From assembly GCA_902803745.1 (NCBI GenBank), contig CADCRB010000213.1, positions 1 through 5,007 of the forward strand: 5,007 nucleotides of DNA, read 5' to 3'. How positions within the stretch are numbered: the first letter of the stretch is position 1; every line of letters starts with the position of its first letter. The translations under genes were made by a program, and so were the position numbers. The notes under the pieces are model-generated. The model was not told where the DNA came from and ran no database searches. It saw only the letters and a list, made by a program, of their open reading frames with translations. Positions 1 to 5,007 of the stretch are shown here, piece by piece. This DNA is from an uncultured Lachnospiraceae bacterium (GTDB lineage Bacteria > Bacillota > Clostridia > Lachnospirales > Lachnospiraceae).

Positions 1-321
1 ACCGTTGTGAGCGAATATCCATTCATTCGCGCTAAGATCATATCCCCTGAAGGGATGAGTATTTACCATTTCGTCATAGCCTATGGTTGCAAGTCTGATG
101 TGTGCTATCGCATCCTTTGCAATGATACTGCCGGAAAGGATTTGCTTAAGATGATCACTTTTATCAGCCCTTATATCCTCCTTATCAAAGAAGGCAGAGG
201 TGCTGTTTGCGTAAAACAAACCCCAGCCGTCCGGGTTTTTGGGAGCATGCGAATAAAACTCTTTAAGTTCCCGGCTTATATCTTTATTTTTTCTGCCCGA
301 TAATCCAAATAACTCGCACAT
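1..321 (-). CDS. Class II glutamine amidotransferase, N-terminal part (cut by window edge)
   Basis: The reverse complement reads as an open frame of 107 codons from an ATG at 321-319, running off the left edge without a stop. The protein starts MCELFGLSG, placing Cys2 as the N-terminal nucleophile of Ntn-type (class II) glutaminase domains once the initiator Met is removed. Further family motifs follow in order: NPDGWGL (residues 29-35), AHIRLAT (73-79), NTHPF (87-91) and FAHNG (103-107). This pattern fits the YafJ/EgtC-like group, cytoplasmic enzymes that release ammonia from glutamine for transfer to an acceptor. The acceptor is unknown for most members, and I cannot assign one here. Members are usually about 250-280 residues, so more than half should lie outside the window. 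An AGGA ribosome binding site lies at 330-333, with 8 nt before the ATG, and a strong promoter sits upstream. The gene is divergent from the sugar genes and probably unrelated to them. Confidence 0.9.
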   Translation of the reverse strand, partial: MCELFGLSGRKNKDISRELKEFYSHAPKNPDGWGLFYANSTSAFFDKEDIRADKSDHLKQILSGSIIAKDAIAHIRLATIGYDEMVNTHPFRGYDLSANEWIFAHNG

Positions 322-365
322 AATTTATATCCTACTAAGCATATATGAAATATAGTATATACGAG

Positions 366-394
366 ATGATACAATCAATTAATATCTTTGTCAA
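366..394 (-). promoter_or_regulatory. Sigma-A promoter of the amidotransferase gene
   Basis: On the minus strand there is a perfect -35 box TTGACA (394-389), a 17-nt spacer, and a -10 box TATCAT (371-366), one mismatch from consensus. Transcription would start near 359, giving a leader of about 38 nt that includes the AGGA ribosome binding site. Box quality and spacing suggest a constitutive, fairly strong vegetative promoter. No operator is evident between the boxes and the start codon. Confidence 0.8.
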
Positions 395-431
395 GGGGGA
401 CGGTGGCAAATAAACGTCACCCTGACATCCC
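395..431. repeat. Imperfect inverted repeat, REP-like
   Basis: A GC-rich island in AT-rich intergenic DNA has interrupted dyad symmetry. GGGA (397-400) can pair with TCCC (428-431), and GGTG (402-405) with CACC (418-421). One unpaired base lies on the left arm and six on the right, around a central AT-rich loop. The left end abuts the -35 box of the amidotransferase promoter. The GGGGGACGGT start recalls extragenic palindromes common in clostridial genomes, but copy number cannot be judged from one copy. It could also be a protein-binding site for either divergent gene. Confidence 0.4.
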
Positions 432-533
432 ATAGTAAAAAAGTACACATTTTGAAAAGGAAAAGCGAGGAAACTGCGACAGTGATATTGTAAAATGACA
501 TTAATGAAGGTTTTTCGAAAATAAGATTGTATC

Positions 534-540
534 AGGAGGG
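534..540 (+). promoter_or_regulatory. Ribosome binding site of the isomerase-like gene
   Basis: AGGAGGG lies 9 nt before the ATG at 550 and is a near-perfect Shine-Dalgarno sequence that fixes the start. Upstream (432-533) I found no convincing pair of -35/-10 boxes. The best -10 match is TAAAAT at 491-496, without a -35 at the right distance, which would fit an activator-dependent promoter. A perfect 10-bp palindrome, TTTTCGAAAA, lies at 512-521 in the leader. Confidence 0.85.
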
Positions 541-549
541 AAAGAGAAA

Positions 550-1917
550 ATGAAGAAACCGGCAATGGAAGAAAAGCTTGTGGTACGTCCGATAGTAGGC
601 TGTCTTGTACATTCACATTTCTGGGAGGGACCCTGCAGGGCAGGACACAAGGAGGATATGACAAAGGAGGCTGAGGCTGCCGCTGCGGATAAATATTTCG
701 CACAGATGGGCGAAGAGCTTAAGAACGTGATCCCCGAGGCAGAGCTTATGCCGATGATAGACTGCCGCTATGAAGAGAAGTTTGTGGTATCAGAGGAGAA
801 ATATGCTGAGATAGAGCAGGATCTGGATAAGGCGGATATATTCCTTTGCATGGGCTGGCGCATACCGAAGCTTGAAAGATATAAGAAACCTGTAGTCGTA
901 ATGCAGAACGGTAACGAGGGTATTGATTTTGCAGCGTACTGCCGAAGCATTGGCGTAGAGGCTTATGTGGCCATGGATATGCAGGACTTAAATGAGATAC
1001 TCCATTATCTCTGGGTCAGAAAGGCTATAGCCTGTACAAGAGTTCTTTGCCTTTCAGCCGCTGCGCAGCCGACCTTCGGCATTCAGAGCCTTATACGCGA
1101 TCCTGAGGTATTAAGACAGAAATACGGTCTTGAGGTCATCAAGCTTCCCTTCTATGAGATCACAAAATATATGGATCAGATCACGGATGAAGAAGCAAAG
1201 CCGATCGCCGATAAGATAATCAATGGTTCCAAAGACACAAAGGTCAATACCGACTGGTTCATAAATGACATTAAGTATTATCTTGCAGCAAAGAAGATGA
1301 TGGATGTTTATCAGTGCAATGCCTTTACAACTGCCTGTCACGAGCTCTGTACCTCTGAGATACCCCAGAACAGGAAGTTTACGCCTTGCATGTGTCATTC
1401 CATAATGAAGGATGAGGGTATACCCAGTGGCTGCGAAGAGGATCTGAATGCGCTGATGGCAATGTGCATCATGCAGTATACTGCTAACCGTCCCTGCTTT
1501 ATGGGCAATCCGAACCATGAGACGGATGAGCTGCTCCGTATACACCATGCAGTACCGGCGCTCCAGATGAACGGCTATGGGACAAAGCCTTTAAATTACA
1601 AGCTCTGGGCATTTACCGGACAGGGCTTTGGCGGAAAGCTGCAGGTAGACTTTACTGAAAACGAGCAGGATAAGGTGACTCTTGGACGTTTCAATCCTGC
1701 AGGAGATACGATCTGCATCAAGACCGGCGAGGTAATACGTACGGAATATGATGATGTTTACTGCAGTCCTTATTACTATATCCAGATGGATGATGCAAGG
1801 ACATATATGCACAATCTCGCTGGCTTCGGGCATCATCAGGTGCTCATCTTCGGTGACTATTCGAAGGAGCTGAAGGAGCTGTCGAGGTATATGGGATATA
1901 AGGTGCTCGAGGGTTAG
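550..1917 (+). CDS. L-fucose/L-arabinose isomerase-like superfamily protein
   Basis: A complete 455-residue frame, within the usual range for fucose/arabinose isomerase-like proteins (COG2407 type). The N-terminal half looks like alternating alpha/beta domains (VGCLVHSHFW near residue 16, FLCMGWR near 97, KPVVVMQNG near 113). The C-terminal half carries the segment comparable to the isomerase metal site: SGCEED (293-298) with Glu296 as the likely catalytic or metal-binding acid, FMGNP (317-321), and IHHA (331-334). Related enzymes interconvert aldoses and ketoses such as fucose/fuculose in the cytoplasm using Mn2+. Two oddities are visible: Asn320 falls where relatives usually have a metal-binding Asp, and residues 263-295 hold Cys263, Cys267, Cys280, Cys282 and Cys295 plus His264 and His283. 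There is no signal peptide or membrane segment. Neighbouring AraC and GH31 genes support a role in sugar use, but the substrate and even isomerase activity are inference. The gene ends in a terminator, so it may be monocistronic. Confidence 0.85.
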   Translation: MKKPAMEEKLVVRPIVGCLVHSHFWEGPCRAGHKEDMTKEAEAAAADKYFAQMGEELKNVIPEAELMPMIDCRYEEKFVVSEEKYAEIEQDLDKADIFLCMGWRIPKLERYKKPVVVMQNGNEGIDFAAYCRSIGVEAYVAMDMQDLNEILHYLWVRKAIACTRVLCLSAAAQPTFGIQSLIRDPEVLRQKYGLEVIKLPFYEITKYMDQITDEEAKPIADKIINGSKDTKVNTDWFINDIKYYLAAKKMMDVYQCNAFTTACHELCTSEIPQNRKFTPCMCHSIMKDEGIPSGCEEDLNALMAMCIMQYTANRPCFMGNPNHETDELLRIHHAVPALQMNGYGTKPLNYKLWAFTGQGFGGKLQVDFTENEQDKVTLGRFNPAGDTICIKTGEVIRTEYDDVYCSPYYYIQMDDARTYMHNLAGFGHHQVLIFGDYSKELKELSRYMGYKVLEG

Positions 1918-1938
1918 GCCGGAGCGCAGTTTCGCAAA

Positions 1939-1968
1939 TTGTAAACAAAGCGCCTCCAATGGTACAAT
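1939..1968 (+). promoter_or_regulatory. Probable promoter of the AraC regulator gene
   Basis: An extended -10 element TGGTACAAT (1960-1968, hexamer TACAAT, one mismatch from consensus) is preceded at 18 nt by TTGTAA (1939-1944, four of six consensus -35 positions). The predicted start near 1975 leaves a leader of only about 14 nt holding the GGAGG site and the ATG at 1989. The -10 element lies inside the loop side of the terminator hairpin of the upstream gene. Confidence 0.6.
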
Positions 1969-1988
1969 TATCATTCGGAGGCGTTTTT
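1951..1988 (+). terminator. Intrinsic terminator of the isomerase-like gene, overlapping the next gene's SD
   Basis: CGCCTCC (1951-1957) pairs perfectly with GGAGGCG (1977-1983). After one bulged C (1976) the stem continues with AATG (1958-1961) against CATT (1972-1975), and three weaker pairs can close a CAAT tetraloop (1965-1968). Five T residues (1984-1988) follow directly, as in a Rho-independent terminator. The right arm contains the GGAGG Shine-Dalgarno of the AraC gene, and the T-run ends one base before its ATG. Confidence 0.8.
1977..1981 (+). promoter_or_regulatory. Shine-Dalgarno site that sets the AraC gene start
   Basis: GGAGG stands 7 nt before the ATG at 1989. The alternative in-frame ATG at 1959 has no comparable site at the right distance and lies upstream of the predicted transcription start, so 1989 is preferred. 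The site is buried in the terminator stem on any read-through transcript, but would be free on a transcript starting near 1975. Confidence 0.75.
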
Positions 1989-2861
1989 ATGGTCATTTGC
2001 AAGGACACAACAAAGCTGCCGGAAGAGTTTCCGGTGCTTATCAGGAAACTGACGCTCATGGAGCAGGACAATGCTCCGGAGCGTTTCCATTATCATGATT
2101 TCTGTGAGATCACCTATGTGCAGTCCGGTTTCGGAAGCTATTTTATTAACGGGAATAAATATGATGTGGAGCCGGGAGATATCATTATCTTTAATCAGGT
2201 GGAGCCGCATGGATGGGTTGTGACCGAGCGTTCGATGGAGGTGCTCGTGCTGACTTTTGCTCCTGAGGTTCTGTCCGGTCCCGGATCCTCCTTTGATGAT
2301 GAGTATATGAAGCCGTTCTTATATCTGGGAAGCCATTTTAAAAATCTCATTTCTTCTACAGATGAGAGGACATCCGATATGCACGCTATCATGGAGGATA
2401 TCGCAGGAGAGTCGAGGAGGCGGGAAAAGGGCTATGAAGGGATGATAAAAGCAGATATTATGAGACTGTCAACCCTTCTCATACGTCATTATGAAAAGGA
2501 TGGCGCTGTCCCGGATATGAGCCTTAACGAAAAGAAAAGGTCCATGAAAAGGCTGGAGCAGGCGATCTATTATATCAATTCGCACTTTACAGATCCTGTC
2601 ACTCTTGAAGAGGTGGCAGCGCTTGCTTATATGAGCCCGAATTACTTCAGCAGTTATTTCAAAAACGTGACAAACAGAGGCTTTTCGGAGTATCTTACAA
2701 TGCTCCGCTTAAAACGCGTCCAGGAGCTTTTTCTGACCACTGACCGGTCGGTCTCGTCCATAGCCATGGAATGCGGGTTCAGAAACATGTCAAACTTTTA
2801 CAGGCTGTACAAAAAACATATAGGACCTTTGCCGGGAAGAAAGACCGGAAATAAGGATTGA
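1989..2861 (+). CDS. AraC-family transcriptional regulator with N-terminal cupin domain
   Basis: A 290-residue protein, the usual size for AraC-type sugar regulators. Residues about 30-90 form a cupin-like sensing domain, with HYHDFCEI (34-41), the turn motif VEPGD (60-64), and NQVEPHGW (69-76). His34, His36, Glu40 and His74 are in the positions typical of this fold. Residues about 196-284 form the two-helix-turn-helix DNA-binding domain: the first around VTLEEVAALAYMSPNYF (204-220), the second around SVSSIAMECGFRNMSNFYR (254-272), followed by KKHIGPLP. The tail is slightly unusual in lacking the Tyr-Arg pair that normally follows the Pro. It should bind DNA in the cytoplasm and probably activates sugar genes here when a ligand occupies the cupin pocket; ligand and targets are inferred. 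The GH31 gene begins 37 bp downstream with no terminator between, so the two are probably co-transcribed. Confidence 0.95.
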   Translation: MVICKDTTKLPEEFPVLIRKLTLMEQDNAPERFHYHDFCEITYVQSGFGSYFINGNKYDVEPGDIIIFNQVEPHGWVVTERSMEVLVLTFAPEVLSGPGSSFDDEYMKPFLYLGSHFKNLISSTDERTSDMHAIMEDIAGESRRREKGYEGMIKADIMRLSTLLIRHYEKDGAVPDMSLNEKKRSMKRLEQAIYYINSHFTDPVTLEEVAALAYMSPNYFSSYFKNVTNRGFSEYLTMLRLKRVQELFLTTDRSVSSIAMECGFRNMSNFYRLYKKHIGPLPGRKTGNKD

Positions 2862-2886
2862 CAGAACAGCTTGATAATAAAGATTC

Positions 2887-2893
2887 AGGAGGG
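2887..2893 (+). promoter_or_regulatory. Ribosome binding site of the GH31 gene
   Basis: AGGAGGG lies 5 nt before the ATG at 2899 and supports this start. The 37-bp gap from the AraC stop codon has no terminator hairpin and no clear promoter boxes, which favours co-transcription from the AraC promoter. Confidence 0.8.
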
Positions 2894-2898
2894 ATCAT

Positions 2899-5007
2899 AT
2901 GAAGGCAACCGAGAAAGGCAGAAAAGTATATATTGATAAAGAGGATGAGAGGCTGGAATTATCCTATATCAGCAGCAGCATTATTCATTGTCGATACGGG
3001 AAAGGGGAGCTGAGCGCTGTAAGATCGATCATAACTGATGATCGGGCCGGCAGGATAGATGAGAGCATCGACATCGCGCTTGAAACGAACGAAGACTCGG
3101 CAATTGTAAGCGGAGGGATAATATCGGCTGAGGTATCAGGGGATGATCTTCATATCAAATGGAGCAGAACTTCGGACGGAAGCACGCTATTGCAGGAAGG
3201 GATAAAGGAATTCATCCGTATACCCGTCATGAAATATACCACAGGTGATGAGGCTCCTGTAATAGACAGGGTAAAGACAGTTGACGGAGAGAGGAATTTC
3301 ATAAGAAACCTGAAGGAGGTCAGGGACCACGAGGCTTTTCAGGGAAGACTGCATTTCTGTTTTGCAGATGACGAGCAGATCCACGGACTGGGTCAGGCAG
3401 AAGAGGGGATCTATGATTACCGGGGACATGTGCAGTATCTCTATCAGCATAATATGCGTATACCTATGCCGGTGCTCGTATCCAGCAGGGGATATGGGAT
3501 CTTATTTGACTGTACCTGTCTTATGACATTTTCCGATACGGAAAACGGTTCCTATCTTTTCTTTGATGCGATACCGTACCTTGACTACTATTTCATTGCT
3601 GGAGACAGTATGGATGAGATCGTGGCAGGATTAAGATACCTGACCGGTGATGCAGCCATGCTTCCCAAGTGGGCTTACGGCTATGTGCAGTCAAAGGAGC
3701 AGTATTATACCGCGGATGAGCTGGTAGAGGTGGCAGAAAGATACAGGAAGCTGGGCATACCCATTGACTGCGTGGTGCAGGACTGGAATACCTGGGAGAA
3801 GGATAAATGGGGCAATAAGATCCTGGATCCTGAGCGTTACGGCGACATGAAGGAATGCGCTGAAAAGCTGCACGGGATGAACGTGCATACGATGGTCTCT
3901 GTCTGGCCGAATATGAATTCCGGGACTGAAAACTATGATGAATTTATGTCAAAGGGTCAGCTGCTCAATGATCTGGCAACCTATGATGCCTTTGACGATA
4001 AGGCAAGAGAAGTCTACTGGAAGCAGGTGAAGGAGGGGCTTTTTGAGAATGGATTTGACTCCTTCTGGTGCGACTCCACTGAGCCTTTCTCAGGACCTGA
4101 CTGGGGTGGGGAGATAAAGCGGGAGCCCTGGAAGCGTTATCAGATAGTGGGAGATGAACATAAGAAATATCTGCCGCCGGAGAAAGCAAATGCCTATGCG
4201 CTTATGCATGCAAAAGGGATATTTGAGAATCAGAGAAAGACTACAGAGAAAAAGAGAGTACTGAATCTTACCCGTTCCGGCTATGCATCAGGACAGAAAT
4301 ATGCCGCCATGCTCTGGTCGGGAGATACCTGCGCCTCCTGGGATACCCTGAGGCGTCAGATCACTGAGGGGCTCAATATGGGACTGTCCGGCTATCCATA
4401 CTGGACACTGGATATCGGAGGATTCTTTACCGTCGGGAAGGAATGGAAAAACAGAGGCTGCGGATGCAATAATGATCCTACTCCCAAGTGGTTCTGGCAT
4501 GGAATATATGATGAGGGAGTAAAGGACAAGGGCTACTGCGAGCTCTATGTCAGATGGCTTCAGATGGGAGTCTTTCTCCCCATGTTCCGTTCGCACGGTA
4601 CCGATACACCCCGTGAGATCTGGAATTTCGGCAGGGAAGGAGATCCTTTTTATGATGCCATAGCAAAGGCAATAAGGCTCAGATATACTCTTATGCCTTA
4701 TATTTATTCGCTGGCAGGAGCTGTAAGACTTGAGGCCGGTACTATGATGAGAAGTCTTTTGTTTGATTTTCCGGATGATGAGAAGGCCATGGAAAGGTCA
4801 GATGAATTTATGTTTGGGAAAAATCTGCTGGTATGTCCTGTGACAGAGCCTATGTATTATGAGGCTGGAAGTGCGGAGCTTGAAAGGGACAAAACCTGGG
4901 AATGCTATCTGCCTGCCGGGTCAGTGTGGTACGATATATGGGACAATAAAAAATACGAGGGCGGGCAGACCGTCATAGTTGATGCGCCTCTTGACCGTAT
5001 ACCGGTC
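2899..5007 (+). CDS. Glycoside hydrolase family 31, alpha-xylosidase/alpha-glucosidase type (cut by window edge)
   Basis: An open frame of 703 codons runs off the right edge without a stop. Residues 1-250 match an N-terminal beta-sandwich, and the (beta/alpha)8 catalytic barrel begins near LPKWAYG (255-261). Active-site motifs occur in order: VVQDWNTW (292-299), FWCDSTEP (389-396) with Asp392 as the likely nucleophile, LTRSGYASGQKY (457-468), WSGD (473-476) with Asp476 as the likely acid/base, SGYPYWTLDIGGF (497-509), and FRSHGTDTPREIW (563-575). The segment from about 600 belongs to the C-terminal beta-domains, ending in the APLDRIPV stretch that normally leads into the Gly-Ser-Ile loop, so perhaps 50-150 residues are missing. 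GH31 enzymes of this type retain configuration and remove terminal alpha-linked xylose or glucose. There is no signal peptide, so it should act in the cytoplasm on imported oligosaccharides. The motifs are closer to the XylS/Xyl31 style than to sulfoquinovosidases. The exact substrate is not decidable here. Confidence 0.93.
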   Translation, partial: MKATEKGRKVYIDKEDERLELSYISSSIIHCRYGKGELSAVRSIITDDRAGRIDESIDIALETNEDSAIVSGGIISAEVSGDDLHIKWSRTSDGSTLLQEGIKEFIRIPVMKYTTGDEAPVIDRVKTVDGERNFIRNLKEVRDHEAFQGRLHFCFADDEQIHGLGQAEEGIYDYRGHVQYLYQHNMRIPMPVLVSSRGYGILFDCTCLMTFSDTENGSYLFFDAIPYLDYYFIAGDSMDEIVAGLRYLTGDAAMLPKWAYGYVQSKEQYYTADELVEVAERYRKLGIPIDCVVQDWNTWEKDKWGNKILDPERYGDMKECAEKLHGMNVHTMVSVWPNMNSGTENYDEFMSKGQLLNDLATYDAFDDKAREVYWKQVKEGLFENGFDSFWCDSTEPFSGPDWGGEIKREPWKRYQIVGDEHKKYLPPEKANAYALMHAKGIFENQRKTTEKKRVLNLTRSGYASGQKYAAMLWSGDTCASWDTLRRQITEGLNMGLSGYPYWTLDIGGFFTVGKEWKNRGCGCNNDPTPKWFWHGIYDEGVKDKGYCELYVRWLQMGVFLPMFRSHGTDTPREIWNFGREGDPFYDAIAKAIRLRYTLMPYIYSLAGAVRLEAGTMMRSLLFDFPDDEKAMERSDEFMFGKNLLVCPVTEPMYYEAGSAELERDKTWECYLPAGSVWYDIWDNKKYEGGQTVIVDAPLDRIPV

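Noticed and set aside
7..303. Plus-strand open frame of 98 codons
   Set aside because: It lies antisense to the minus-strand amidotransferase frame, which has clear family motifs, an RBS and a promoter. The plus-strand translation resembles no family and has no ribosome binding site.
452..496. TTGAAA (452-457) with TAAAAT (491-496) as a promoter for the isomerase-like gene
   Set aside because: The spacing of 33 nt is far from the 16-19 nt needed, so the two boxes cannot act as one promoter.
335..703. Minus-strand open frame of 122 codons
   Set aside because: It covers the intergenic region and the start of the isomerase-like gene in antisense, with a low-complexity Pro-rich translation and no RBS or family motif.
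1111..1548. Minus-strand open frame of 145 codons inside the isomerase-like gene
   Set aside because: Shadow of the well-supported plus-strand gene. The other minus-strand frames within the isomerase-like, AraC and GH31 genes were rejected for the same reason.
1959..1988. Earlier ATG for the AraC gene, adding 10 residues
   Set aside because: No SD at the right distance, it lies within the terminator hairpin and -10 element, and the ATG at 1989 has GGAGG at ideal spacing.
2899..5007. GH31 enzyme as a sulfoquinovosidase with the first gene as a sulfosugar isomerase
   Set aside because: The GH31 motifs (QDW, CDSTEP, FRSHGTD) match the alpha-xylosidase/alpha-glucosidase style, and I could not see the residues known to bind the sulfonate in YihQ. 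No sulfosugar pathway genes are in the window.

Overview
The window looks like chromosomal DNA from a low-to-mid GC Firmicute, most likely a gut or rumen Lachnospiraceae-type Clostridium relative. This is inferred from the strong AGGAGG ribosome binding sites, frequent ATA, AGA and AGG codons, classical TTGACA/TATAAT-type promoters and the protein families present. No species can be named from the sequence alone.

Layout from left to right: (1) the 5' part of a minus-strand gene for a class II glutamine amidotransferase, cut by the left edge, with a very good sigma-A promoter; (2) a 228-bp divergent intergenic region holding that promoter, an imperfect REP-like inverted repeat and the leader of the next gene; (3) a plus-strand gene for a 455-residue protein of the L-fucose/L-arabinose isomerase-like superfamily; (4) a 71-bp gap in which an intrinsic terminator hairpin, a promoter and the ribosome binding site of the next gene are superimposed; (5) a plus-strand gene for an AraC-family regulator with an N-terminal cupin domain; (6) after 37 bp, a plus-strand gene for a cytoplasmic family 31 glycoside hydrolase (alpha-xylosidase/alpha-glucosidase type), cut by the right edge after 703 codons.

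The three plus-strand genes form a plausible carbohydrate-use locus: the hydrolase would release a sugar from an imported alpha-glycoside, the isomerase-like protein could convert a released sugar or derivative, and the AraC protein would sense a ligand and control the locus. The substrate cannot be read from the sequence. No transporter, kinase, mobile element, CRISPR array, tRNA or rRNA was seen. The parts most worth a second look are the overlapped terminator/promoter/SD element, and the isomerase-like protein, which appears to have Asn where related isomerases carry a metal-binding Asp and also has a cysteine-rich segment.
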